The position numbers and the translations under genes are program-made. From Streptococcus mitis NCTC 12261 (GTDB taxonomy: Bacteria > Bacillota > Bacilli > Lactobacillales > Streptococcaceae): DNA of 64,000 nt. Position 1 is the stretch's first letter. Every line of letters starts with the position of its first letter. The notes under the pieces were generated by a model, which was not told where the DNA came from, did not search any database, and worked only from the letters and a program-made list of their open reading frames with translations. The DNA lies in assembly GCF_000148585.2 (NCBI RefSeq), contig NZ_CP028414.1:1107501-1171500 (forward strand), written 5' to 3'. This document shows, one piece after another, positions 56,788 to 64,000 of this stretch.

Positions 56788-57615
56788 TCATTCTCCTTTT
56801 TCTAACCAGTTCTCCAAGACTTGATAAACTCCTCCTTGGCTATTGGCTGGCGCTAGAGCAGTCGCCACAGCTTTGGCTTTATCATCAGCATTTTCCATCG
56901 CATAGGCAATTCCAGCCATTTCAAGCATTTCAACATCATTTTCACTGTCACCAAAAGCCATGATTTGTTGGGAGGTCAAGTCCCAGCGCTTGAGTAATTC
57001 TTCCAAGCCCCATGCTTTATGAATTCCAGCTTGAAGGATATCAATGCAACCATAGCCACTCGATACAGCACGAACACGGCCATCAAAGAGGTCATTGATT
57101 TCTTCCAAGACCGAACTCAAACGTTCCTCACCAACAACCATACTCATCTTGAGCACACCACCAAAGAGGTCAGAGGTTAATTCGTCCACAAATTGCATCC
57201 GTTGGTAGAATTTTTCAATCATTTCTGGAGTCATAAAACTTTCAAGGTCTGTAAAAATCGTACCTTCTTTGACGAAACCACCCTTCATAGACGTTACAAC
57301 AAACTGATCCTGACACGCTCGACCCTTAAAATGAGCCAAAGCCTTATCGACAATGGCATCATCCCAAGTCTGAGCCTGAATCAGTTCATTGTTTTCAAAA
57401 ATACGAGCACCGTTTGCAACAACCAGAACCACCCGATCGACCAAGTGCTCCAGTAGTTGCCTCATGCGGTGAATTTCATTCCCAGTCGCAATGACAAAAC
57501 GAATACCCCTTTTATCCAACTGATCTAAAATCTTTTCCAAACGTGGGAGATCAAGCTGGCCTCTAGCATCCAGCAAGGTCCCATCCATATCTGTTGCAAT
57601 TACCTTAATCGTCAT
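56788..57615 (-). CDS. Cof-type HAD phosphatase
   Basis: A 275-residue HAD hydrolase, subfamily IIB. Motif I VIATDMDGTLLDARG has Asp9 and Asp11, motif II is FVIATGN near 42, and motif IV MAFGDSENDVEMLEMAG is near 218. A type C2 cap lies between. Such enzymes dephosphorylate sugar phosphates or flavin and PLP precursors; the specific substrate is not readable. It is the middle gene between the CapA-like and SGNH genes. Confidence 0.93.
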   Translation of the reverse strand: MTIKVIATDMDGTLLDARGQLDLPRLEKILDQLDKRGIRFVIATGNEIHRMRQLLEHLVDRVVLVVANGARIFENNELIQAQTWDDAIVDKALAHFKGRACQDQFVVTSMKGGFVKEGTIFTDLESFMTPEMIEKFYQRMQFVDELTSDLFGGVLKMSMVVGEERLSSVLEEINDLFDGRVRAVSSGYGCIDILQAGIHKAWGLEELLKRWDLTSQQIMAFGDSENDVEMLEMAGIAYAMENADDKAKAVATALAPANSQGGVYQVLENWLEKGE

Positions 57616-57636
57616 TTACTTTCCTCTGGATTCAAG

Positions 57637-58968
57637 CTAGTCCCACTTCAATCCCACATGTTCGTTCATTTCTTTGTAGGCTGTATCAATTCGTTCCTTA
57701 GTCGCTTCATCTAACTGGTCACGATGACTACCACCCTCGATAAAATCTTCTAAGATATAAGTTTGGTATAGGAATAGTGGATAACCTTCTGGAGAATAGG
57801 TTCCTTTTGGTGTACGGTTTACCCAAGAAGGATGCGCTTTTGCAGTTTCGATTGTCGTCTTACCGGCTTTTTTCTTAATAGTCACATCCATGAGCACGCC
57901 GCGCTCTGTCCACTTAGCATTCTCTTCATCTTGCATGGTTTCAATTCGTTGATTGGAAATGAAGTTCCCCATTGAATAGATAATGAGTTTCTTGTCCCCA
58001 TCTTTTTCAACCGTTTCAGATGGTTCAACTACGTGAGGGTGCCCTCCAAAGATAATATCCGCTCCCCAATCGATCATCTTGTGATAAAGAGCCTTTTGTT
58101 CTTCAGTTGGTTCCAAGCGATACTCCACACCCATCTGAGGCATGATAATGGTGATATCTGCTTCCTTCTCTGCTCGTTCAATTTCAGCCTTCATCTTGTC
58201 TTCATTTAGGTCTGAAAGATAGCGGTTATAGTCTTCTTGAGAAATACTTTGCTCAATTCCATTAAAACCATAAGAATAGGCTAAAAGTGCAACCTTGATG
58301 CCGTTCACTTCCTTGATAACCAGTGGAGCTTGATCACGTGACTCATGCGTATACACTCCAATAGGTGTCATTCCTGCCTTCTCAATAGCATCTGCTGTTG
58401 AAACCACACCTTCTATTTGTGAATCTAGGATATGGTTATGCGCCAAGTCTAGCACTTGATAACCGGCATCCTTGATGGCATCCATAACTTCACCAGGTGC
58501 ATTAAATAGGGGATAACCTGCCAAATAGTGGTCCTTGTTCACAGTACCTTCAAAATCACCTATAATTAGGTCTGCTTGTTTGAGCCATGGTTTCACATAA
58601 TCAAAATTCTCATGAAAATCATAGGTCCCATCTTCTTTTAAAGCCGAACGATAAATAGGAATATGATAAAGGAGGTCCCCATTGGCCATAATTCTAGCAG
58701 TTTTTTCCTCTTCCTGATCTTTAGTATTTTGATTGGTCTTATTTGCTTCTTGAGAAATGGCATCCTTTTTTTGACTGGTTAAGGGGATTCCTTGGAAGCT
58801 TTCAAACAACAAGACCAAGCCCATTGATAAAGCAACTGCTAGCAAGAGTATCGCCACAAATCCCTTATTGCTCCACTTGCGATAACTCCTAAAAAAGTTT
58901 ACAAAGCCTCTCACAAAATGAAAAACTGGTCCACGTTTATGTCTATCTTGTCTTCTTTGCATCTTCAT
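57637..58968 (-). CDS. CapA-family membrane-anchored metallophosphoesterase-like protein
   Basis: A 443-residue protein: a basic N-terminus, a signal-anchor helix at about 36-54 (FVAILLLAVALSMGLVLLF), then a CapA/PgsA calcineurin-like domain. Metal-site motifs are ANGDLLYH near 94, IGDFEGTVN near 136, LAHNHILD near 175 and FGGHPHVVEP near 310 followed by IIYSMGNFISNQ. PgsA in Bacillus takes part in poly-gamma-glutamate synthesis, but no pgsB/pgsC partner is present here, so the function is unknown. It faces outside. Confidence 0.88.
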   Translation of the reverse strand: MKMQRRQDRHKRGPVFHFVRGFVNFFRSYRKWSNKGFVAILLLAVALSMGLVLLFESFQGIPLTSQKKDAISQEANKTNQNTKDQEEEKTARIMANGDLLYHIPIYRSALKEDGTYDFHENFDYVKPWLKQADLIIGDFEGTVNKDHYLAGYPLFNAPGEVMDAIKDAGYQVLDLAHNHILDSQIEGVVSTADAIEKAGMTPIGVYTHESRDQAPLVIKEVNGIKVALLAYSYGFNGIEQSISQEDYNRYLSDLNEDKMKAEIERAEKEADITIIMPQMGVEYRLEPTEEQKALYHKMIDWGADIIFGGHPHVVEPSETVEKDGDKKLIIYSMGNFISNQRIETMQDEENAKWTERGVLMDVTIKKKAGKTTIETAKAHPSWVNRTPKGTYSPEGYPLFLYQTYILEDFIEGGSHRDQLDEATKERIDTAYKEMNEHVGLKWD

Positions 58969-59103
58969 TCTCCCTACTTTCTAATGCAAGCCTTTTCTTT
59001 TTATTATATCACAGATAAGTATTTCTTTCACAATTGAATTGAACTTCCTATCTATTTTCTATAAATCCTAAAGGCTGTAATACTTTCAATCCTTGTCATT
59101 TTG

Positions 59104-59112
59104 TGATATCAT
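59104..59112 (+). promoter_or_regulatory. Extended -10 promoter of def
   Basis: TGATATCAT, 24 bases before the def start codon. Confidence 0.55.
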
Positions 59113-59136
59113 GTAGAGGTAATGAAAGGAGAGAAA

Positions 59137-59748
59137 ATGTCTGCAATAGAACGTATTACAAAAGCTGCTCACTTAATTGATATGAAAGATATTATCCGCG
59201 AGGGAAATCCAACTCTACGCGCGGTTGCTGAGGAAGTCACTTTCCCCTTGTCTGACCAGGAAATCATTCTCGGTGAAAAGATGATGCAATTCCTCAAACA
59301 TTCCCAAGATCCTGTCATGGCTGAAAAGATGGGGCTCCGAGGTGGTGTTGGACTTGCTGCTCCTCAATTAGATATCTCAAAACGTATTATCGCTGTTTTG
59401 GTACCAAACATTGTTGAAGAAGGTGAAACTCCGCAGGAAGCCTACGACTTACAAGCCATTATGTACAATCCAAAAATCGTCTCTCACTCTGTTCAAGACG
59501 CTGCTCTTGGCGAAGGAGAAGGTTGCCTCTCTGTTGACCGCAATGTGCCTGGCTATGTTGTTCGCCATGCTCGCGTTACTGTTGACTACTTTGACAAGGA
59601 CGGCGAAAAACACCGTATCAAGCTCAAAGGCTACAACTCCATCGTTGTTCAGCATGAAATTGACCACATCAACGGAATCATGTTTTACGATCGTATCAAT
59701 GAAAAAGACCCATTTGAAGTTAAAGATGGTCTACTGATTCTTGAATAA
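59137..59748 (+). CDS. def: Peptide deformylase
   Basis: A 203-residue type II peptide deformylase that removes the formyl group from nascent proteins. Motif [12 protein letters not shown] is near 70, motif [12 protein letters not shown] near 128 and motif [16 protein letters not shown] near 172; the Cys and two His bind the metal. The start is ATG 59137, preceded by AAAGGAGAG; the in-frame ATG at 59122 lies before that site. Confidence 0.96.
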   Translation: MSAIERITKAAHLIDMKDIIREGNPTLRAVAEEVTFPLSDQEIILGEKMMQFLKHSQDPVMAEKMGLRGGVGLAAPQLDISKRIIAVLVPNIVEEGETPQEAYDLQAIMYNPKIVSHSVQDAALGEGEGCLSVDRNVPGYVVRHARVTVDYFDKDGEKHRIKLKGYNSIVVQHEIDHINGIMFYDRINEKDPFEVKDGLLILE

Positions 59749-59750
59749 AT

Positions 59751-59776
59751 AAAATCCCGTTGCAAGACGGGGTTTT
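59751..59776 (+). terminator. Terminator between def and the SpoU methyltransferase gene
   Basis: AAAATCCCGT pairs with ACGGGGTTTT around five bases, followed by TGTG. It overlaps the region where the next promoter's -35 would be. Confidence 0.75.
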
Positions 59777-59777
59777 G

Positions 59778-59786
59778 TGTTATAAT
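59778..59786 (+). promoter_or_regulatory. Extended -10 promoter directly abutting the methyltransferase start
   Basis: TGTTATAAT ends at 59786, and the ATG is at 59793, so transcription from this site would begin at or next to the start codon. Confidence 0.6.
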
Positions 59787-59792
59787 AGAGGC

Positions 59793-60521
59793 ATGAAAAC
59801 AAATGATATTGTCTATGGCGTCCACGCCGTTACCGAAGCCCTCCTTGCAAACACAGGGAACAAACTTTACCTCCAAGAAGATCTCCGAGGTAAGAATGTT
59901 GAGAAAGTCAAGGAACTGGCTACAGAAAAAAAAGTATCCATTTCTTGGACTTCAAAAAAATCCCTCTCTGAGATGACTGAAGGTGCTGTCCACCAAGGTT
60001 TCGTTCTACGAGTATCCGAATTTGCCTATAGCGAACTGGACCAAATCCTTGCCAAAACACGCCAAGAAGAAAATCCACTTCTATTGATTCTGGATGGGTT
60101 AACTGACCCTCATAATCTAGGTTCCATCTTGAGAACAGCTGATGCGACCAACGTTTCAGGTGTCATCATTCCCAAGCACCGTGCTGTCGGAGTTACTCCT
60201 GTCGTTGCCAAAACGGCCACAGGTGCTATTGAACACGTTCCAATTGCCCGCGTAACCAATCTGAGCCAAACTCTAGACAAACTCAAGGGTGAAGGCTTCT
60301 GGACCTTTGGAACAGATATGAACGGTACTCCTTGCCATAAGTGGAATACAAAAGGAAAAATCGCCCTCATCATCGGAAATGAAGGAAAAGGCATCTCTAC
60401 CAACATCAAAAAACAGGTCGATGAAATGATTACTATTCCCATGAATGGACATGTTCAAAGCCTTAATGCCAGTGTTGCTGCAGCCATTCTCATGTACGAA
60501 GTTTTCCGAAATAGACTATAA
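59793..60521 (+). CDS. rlmB: SpoU/TrmH-family RNA 2'-O-methyltransferase (RlmB-like)
   Basis: A 242-residue SPOUT methyltransferase. The N-terminal RNA-binding part (DIVYGVHAVTEALLANTGNKLYL) is followed by the trefoil-knot domain with LILDGLTDPHNLGSILRTAD (motif 1, near 95), LIIGNEGKGIS (motif 2, near 193) and VQSLNASVAAAILMYE (motif 3, near 220). The likely target is 23S rRNA G2251 as for RlmB, by family. The start is ATG 59793; the frame extends 11 codons upstream through the promoter and terminator. Confidence 0.9.
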   Translation: MKTNDIVYGVHAVTEALLANTGNKLYLQEDLRGKNVEKVKELATEKKVSISWTSKKSLSEMTEGAVHQGFVLRVSEFAYSELDQILAKTRQEENPLLLILDGLTDPHNLGSILRTADATNVSGVIIPKHRAVGVTPVVAKTATGAIEHVPIARVTNLSQTLDKLKGEGFWTFGTDMNGTPCHKWNTKGKIALIIGNEGKGISTNIKKQVDEMITIPMNGHVQSLNASVAAAILMYEVFRNRL

Positions 60522-60556
60522 AAAAAGTTTCCAGTCATCTGATTGGAAACTTTTTT
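60520..60556. terminator. Bidirectional terminator between rlmB and trxB
   Basis: AAAAAAGTTTCCAGTCA pairs with TGATTGGAAACTTTTTT with a small mismatch, between convergent genes. Confidence 0.88.
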
Positions 60557-60560
60557 ATGA

Positions 60561-61472
60561 TTAACTATGTTCTGTAATAAACTTGTAAGCTTCTTGACCT
60601 GCGATAGCGCCATCTCCAACTGCTGTTGTCACTTGGCGAAGGTCTTTCAAGCGAACATCTCCAACTGCGAAGATACCATCAACTGCAGTTTTCATGTGGT
60701 TGTCTGTCACAATCCAGCCAGCCTGATCTTGAATATTCAATTCTTTAACAAAATCGCTAAGAGGGTCTAATCCAACATAGATAAAGACGCCACCGAAGGC
60801 TTGCTCTGTCACTTGACCTGTTTTCACATTTTCAAAGACGACAGATTCTACTCGGTTTTCTCCCTTGATTTCCTTCACTACAGAATCCCAGATAAAGCTG
60901 ATTTTCTCATTCGCAAAGGCGCGGTCTTGTAAAACCTTTTGGGCACGAAGTTGGTCACGACGGTGAACAATGGTAACAGTCTTAGCAAAACGAGTCAAGA
61001 AGAGGGCTTCTTCGACAGCTGAATCTCCGCCACCAACTACCAACAAATCTTGGTCACGGAAGAAAGCACCATCACACACGGCACAGTAAGAAACACCACG
61101 ACTGTTCAGTTCTTCTTCTCCAGGTACTCCCAAAGGACGGTGTTTAGAGCCAGTCGCTACGATAACGGTACGAGTTTCATATGTTTGGTCATCAGTCATC
61201 ACTTTCTTAAAATCACCATGGTCTTCGACATTTTCAACATAACCATAAATGTGCTCAACACCAAGATTTTCAAGCGGTTCAAACATCTTTTCTGCCAATT
61301 CTGGCCCACTAATATTAGCGTATCCAGGGTAATTTTCAATATCAGATGTATTATTCATCTGACCACCTGGCAGACCACCTTCAATCAAGGCTACTTTCAG
61401 ATTGCTTCGAGCAGCATACAAGGCTGCAGTCATACCTGCAGGTCCAGCACCGATAATAATAGTATCGTACAT
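60561..61472 (-). CDS. trxB: Thioredoxin reductase
   Basis: A 303-residue NADPH-dependent flavoprotein. FAD motif IIGAGPAGMTAALYAAR is at 5-21, the redox-active VSYCAVCDGAFF near 132, NADPH motif VVGGGDSAVEEAL near 150 and the FAD-closing GIFAVGDVR near 270. It keeps thioredoxin reduced. It lies downstream of a small DUF4059 gene, 65 bases away. Confidence 0.96.
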   Translation of the reverse strand: MYDTIIIGAGPAGMTAALYAARSNLKVALIEGGLPGGQMNNTSDIENYPGYANISGPELAEKMFEPLENLGVEHIYGYVENVEDHGDFKKVMTDDQTYETRTVIVATGSKHRPLGVPGEEELNSRGVSYCAVCDGAFFRDQDLLVVGGGDSAVEEALFLTRFAKTVTIVHRRDQLRAQKVLQDRAFANEKISFIWDSVVKEIKGENRVESVVFENVKTGQVTEQAFGGVFIYVGLDPLSDFVKELNIQDQAGWIVTDNHMKTAVDGIFAVGDVRLKDLRQVTTAVGDGAIAGQEAYKFITEHS

Positions 61473-61537
61473 ATAGTTTCCTTCTTTCTTGTTGTAACTA
61501 TCTTTATTCTAACTCTTTCTTGTCAATCACGCAAGGA

Positions 61538-61762
61538 TTATGCCTTGAAAACAAGAATTAAACTCATAACCGCAAAGGATAATACTGGAACAACCAAAAC
61601 ACCAATCATAATCATATCATAGAGATGGGCTTGGCGAGCCTTGGCTGTCTTATCAACTCCCGACATGGCTCTCAGTCCAATCCAAATCCCTAAAAAAATC
61701 AGGACGAGGATGGTGGTCAAGATCAAACTCTCGAAATATAAAGAAAATAGTTGCAGTAGCAT
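61538..61762 (-). CDS. DUF4059 family small membrane protein
   Basis: A 74-residue protein with two transmembrane helices (about 5-31 and 51-73) and a short polar loop SGVDKTAKARQAHLYD. It belongs to an uncharacterised family that I recall as conserved next to trxB in streptococci. The start is ATG 61762 (MLLQLFSL); four codons upstream are open but would place the start inside the hairpin-side leader. Function unknown. Confidence 0.85.
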   Translation of the reverse strand: MLLQLFSLYFESLILTTILVLIFLGIWIGLRAMSGVDKTAKARQAHLYDMIMIGVLVVPVLSFAVMSLILVFKA

Positions 61763-61794
61763 GATTTCTCTCATTTCTATCTTTTTTAAAGAGT

Positions 61795-61828
61795 AAACTC
61801 AGCTAGTCCAGCTAACTGAGTTTTTCTT
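61795..61828. terminator. Hairpin after the second ABC ATPase gene
   Basis: AAACTCAGCTAG pairs with CTAACTGAGTTT (one mismatch) around TCCAG. The T run is better on the plus strand, so it may be a weak attenuator on the minus strand. Confidence 0.6.
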
Positions 61829-61839
61829 TATCTATTATA

Positions 61840-62583
61840 TCAAATATAAGTCCGTTTGTAACTAGCGAAGAATTCTTTTGTTCGCTCTTCTTTAGGATGG
61901 TGGATAATCTCATCCGGTGTTCCAGACTCAATGATTTTCCCCTTATCTAGGAAGAGAATCTTATCCGCAACTTGAGCTACAAAGGACATGTCATGACTAA
62001 CCAAAATCATGGTTTGACCTGACTTAGCAGCATCTGCAATAGACTTTTCTACTTCGCCGACCAATTCTGGATCAAGGGCTGAAGTTGGTTCGTCTAAGAG
62101 CAAGACATCTGGTTTCATCGCAAGTGCACGCGCTAGGGCAACCCGTTGCTTCTGTCCACCTGATAAATGGCGAGGATAATGGTTTTCACGGTCTGAAAGC
62201 CCAACCTTAGCCAACTCTTCCTTGGCAATCTTGGTTGCTTCTTGGTCGGATAATTTCTTGACAACAACCAAGCCTTCTTTCACATTATCAAGTGCTGTTC
62301 GGCGTTCAAACAAATTAAACTGTTGGAAAACCATAGACAACTTACGGCGTAGGGCAAGGATTTCTTCTTGAGTGATTTTAGAAAAATCAACTGAGAAATC
62401 ATCAATCTGAATAGAGCCACTGTCAGGTGTTTCAAGATAATTGAGACTACGAAGGAAGGTTGATTTTCCAGCTCCTGAAGAACCAATCAAGGCTACAACT
62501 TCCCCTTTTTGAATATCCAAGTTCAGATGATCCAAGACAGTCTGTCCTGAAAAGGATTTGCTTAAATTCGAAATCTTAATCAT
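61840..62583 (-). CDS. Amino-acid ABC transporter, ATP-binding protein
   Basis: A 247-residue GlnQ-type ATPase: Walker A GSSGAGKSTFLRSLN near 33, Q-loop VFQQFNLFERRTALDNV near 86, signature LSGGQKQRVALARALA near 141, Walker B VLLLDEPTSALDPE near 161 and switch VSHDMSFV near 195. It pairs with the permease whose stop overlaps its start by one base. From memory, the pneumococcal counterpart is linked to cystine uptake; this is not provable here. Confidence 0.94.
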   Translation of the reverse strand: MIKISNLSKSFSGQTVLDHLNLDIQKGEVVALIGSSGAGKSTFLRSLNYLETPDSGSIQIDDFSVDFSKITQEEILALRRKLSMVFQQFNLFERRTALDNVKEGLVVVKKLSDQEATKIAKEELAKVGLSDRENHYPRHLSGGQKQRVALARALAMKPDVLLLDEPTSALDPELVGEVEKSIADAAKSGQTMILVSHDMSFVAQVADKILFLDKGKIIESGTPDEIIHHPKEERTKEFFASYKRTYI

Positions 62584-63383
62584 TAACGAAGGTCTCCTTT
62601 CACATCTGTTTGCACTGTATCGGGTGCAGAAATAGCCATTTTTCTCTCGATGAAACGACCAAGGCTTTCAATTCCGATATTGACTACCCAATAAACAAGG
62701 GCAACGGAGATAAAGCGTTCAAAGTAGCGGTAATCAGCTCCACCCAAAATCTGAGCTTGGGCAAAGACTTCCACAACACCCGCACTAAAGGCTAGAGAAG
62801 TTCCTTTGGTCAAGCCGATTAGGGAATTGATTAAGGTTGGAGTCGCCACAACGGCCGCATTTGGAATAATCACGCGACGATAAACTTGCGCTCGGGTCAT
62901 CCCCAGACTGCGTGCCGCCTCAATCTCACCAGGATTGACTGAGAGAATGGCTGCACGAATGGTTTCACTAGCATAAGCTGCTTCATTAAAGGCAAAGGCG
63001 ACAATTGCAAAAGCAGCGGCTGGAATCGCATTGATATTGAAACCAGTTCCCCATTGCTGATTGAGAGCTTTCAAAGCCAAAGGAATTCCGTAGTAGGTCA
63101 ACATGAGTTGCACCAAAATCGGTGTCCCTTTTAAGAAGCTAACAAAGAAGGCCTGCAAGGGGTATAAAATTTTGACACGATTGATCTTCACAATGGCAAA
63201 AAGAAGCGCCAAAACCAAGCCAAAAAGAGCACCACCAATGGTCAACATAATCGTTATTGGAAGTTGTTGGACAATTCTCGGGATTCCATCAAAGACCGAA
63301 CGCAAGCTAAAAAGCTTGCCATCCGGAATCAATTGCATCAAGTTTTGGTACCAATCTGATGCTAAAATCGTTGTAACATTCAT
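62583..63383 (-). CDS. Amino-acid ABC transporter, permease
   Basis: A 266-residue HisM/TcyB-type permease. It has an N-terminal extension (MNVTTILASDWYQNLMQLIP), several membrane helices and the ATPase-docking EAA loop GEIEAARSLGMTRAQVYRRVIIPNA. No substrate-binding protein is encoded in the operon, so the receptor must come from elsewhere in the genome. An extended -10 (TGGTAGAAT) lies about 25 bases upstream. Confidence 0.93.
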   Translation of the reverse strand: MNVTTILASDWYQNLMQLIPDGKLFSLRSVFDGIPRIVQQLPITIMLTIGGALFGLVLALLFAIVKINRVKILYPLQAFFVSFLKGTPILVQLMLTYYGIPLALKALNQQWGTGFNINAIPAAAFAIVAFAFNEAAYASETIRAAILSVNPGEIEAARSLGMTRAQVYRRVIIPNAAVVATPTLINSLIGLTKGTSLAFSAGVVEVFAQAQILGGADYRYFERFISVALVYWVVNIGIESLGRFIERKMAISAPDTVQTDVKGDLR

Positions 63384-63540
63384 AAAAACATCCTCTCCTG
63401 ATAATGATTCATTCTACCATACTTTTGCCGTCAATGAAATTATTTGCTACGGTCAGGTACAGACTTTGTCTACCTACTAGTTTATCATACTTTGAAACAG
63501 GGAGGTTATATATTTTATCTATCAAAGAGATAGATAAAAA

Positions 63541-63897
63541 CTATTTCAATCCCAATTCTTCATAAGCTTTTCGATAACCGATTTGCTTAACAGTTCCATT
63601 TTCTACTAAAATGGGGCGTTTTAACAACATACCGTCGCTTGCTAGCAACTCAGCTGCTTCTTGGTTTGACAGACTTCCTACCTTATCTTTCAGCCCCAAT
63701 TCACGGTATTTGATCCCACTGGTGTTGAAAAATTGCTTCAACTCAAAACCCGAGGTTTCTAGCCAGTTTAAAATGACTTCTTGGCTAGGTGTTTCTTCAA
63801 CGATATGGATGGCTTTATAGTCCACACCGAGTTGGTTTAATTCTTGTTTTGCTTTTTTACAAGTTGAACATTTTGGATATTCGATAAATTCTAACAT
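63541..63897 (-). CDS. ArsC/Spx-family thioredoxin-fold protein
   Basis: A 118-residue protein of the ArsC/Spx/YffB family. The N-terminal YPKCSTCKKAKQELN gives a CxxC at Cys10/Cys13, followed by FNTSGIKYRELGLKDKV and LLKRPILVENG, typical of arsenate-reductase-like proteins. It resembles the YusI/YffB subgroup more than true Spx, which has a conserved RNA-polymerase-contact Gly and a longer C-terminus; the role is unclear. The start is ATG 63897. It lies 12 bases after the ogt-like gene. Confidence 0.85.
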   Translation of the reverse strand: MLEFIEYPKCSTCKKAKQELNQLGVDYKAIHIVEETPSQEVILNWLETSGFELKQFFNTSGIKYRELGLKDKVGSLSNQEAAELLASDGMLLKRPILVENGTVKQIGYRKAYEELGLK

Positions 63898-63909
63898 GTC
63901 TTTCACTTT

Positions 63910-64000
63910 CTATTTTATATCTTTAAAATCTGCGCCTTCATGCTCCAAGAGCCAAGCTTTCTTTTCCACTCCTGCAGCATAACCTGTCAGACGCTTGCCA
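63910..64000 (-). CDS. Methylated-DNA--protein-cysteine methyltransferase-like protein, 3' end only
   Basis: The last 29 codons of a minus-strand gene cut by the window edge, reading GKRLTGYAAGVEKKAWLLEHEG and then ADFKDIK. This matches the C-terminal end of Ogt/AGT DNA repair proteins (…LTGYAGGxxxKxxLLxxEG). The catalytic PCHR motif lies outside the window, so the call rests on the C-terminal signature only. Confidence 0.65.
   Translation of the reverse strand, partial: GKRLTGYAAGVEKKAWLLEHEGADFKDIK

Noticed and set aside
57637..58968. Capsule (poly-gamma-glutamate) synthesis locus
   Set aside because: Only the CapA-like domain is present; no PgsB or PgsC partner is encoded nearby.

Overview
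The window reads as chromosome of a Streptococcus of the mitis group (mitis/oralis/pneumoniae relatives). The evidence is low G+C with dense gene packing, extended -10 promoters (TGnTATAAT), a pneumococcal-type BOX repeat at about 8.3 kb, a tmRNA whose tag reads AKNNTSYALAA, and streptococcal genes such as rocS, macP, cppA and pde2. It is probably not S. pneumoniae itself: it carries NRAMP manganese transporters, which I do not associate with pneumococcus, and AtpE has Ile at position 45, where I recall Phe in optochin-sensitive pneumococci. That last point is inference.

Layout. 0-3 kb: chorismate mutase with two Fluc/CrcB fluoride channels, a flavodoxin, the DHH phosphodiesterase Pde2 and ribosomal protein L31. 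3-5.4 kb: a frameshifted NRAMP gene and an IS1381-like insertion sequence. 5.5-12 kb: YbaB, a membrane glycerophosphodiesterase, an exonuclease, a BOX element, then rocS and the glmU-nudF-macP-mtnN run. 12-22.6 kb: GH25 lysozyme, DUF368 transporter, YbaK, a phosphatase, lysS, an amino-acid ABC operon, a TPR protein, an AI-2E-type permease and a lactonase. 22.6-29 kb: the complete F1Fo ATPase operon in streptococcal order (c-a-b-delta-alpha-gamma-beta-epsilon). 29-36.6 kb: a U32 peptidase-family protein, a repeat-rich LPXTG surface protein, guaA and a GntR regulator. 36.6-46.2 kb: a DMT exporter, a serine hydrolase, cppA, glpF, a compact esterase/esterase/ATP-grasp operon, and thiI with a cysteine desulfurase. 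46.2-52.2 kb: ftsK and the fruRKA fructose operon. 52.4-56.1 kb: tRNA-Ser(GGA), an IS3-family element, an intact mntH behind an elaborate repeated operator, and ssrA. 56.1-64 kb: SGNH and HAD hydrolases, a CapA-like phosphoesterase, peptide deformylase, a 2'-O-methyltransferase, trxB, a second amino-acid ABC pair, an Spx/ArsC-like protein and the end of an ogt-like gene.

How the genes fit together. Several operons have obvious logic: ATP synthase, fructose uptake (regulator-kinase-PTS), ThiI with its cysteine desulfurase, and envelope precursor synthesis (GlmU) beside the cell-wall regulator MacP and the chromosome-segregation protein RocS. Most of the window is core genome. The accessory signals are the two insertion sequences, the two NRAMP copies and the LPXTG protein.

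Most notable observations. (1) The intact mntH lies behind two copies of an extended -10 promoter. Each is followed at once by the palindrome TTAAGGTGCCTTAA, and three palindromes are spaced exactly 22 bp apart. (2) The IS3-family element sits exactly in the loop of the hairpin that originally separated tRNA-Ser from mntH. (3) There is a conserved-looking but functionally unassigned esterase/esterase/ATP-grasp operon. (4) An L31 leader hairpin and candidate leaderless mRNAs are visible. No CRISPR array, prophage or classical defence island was seen.
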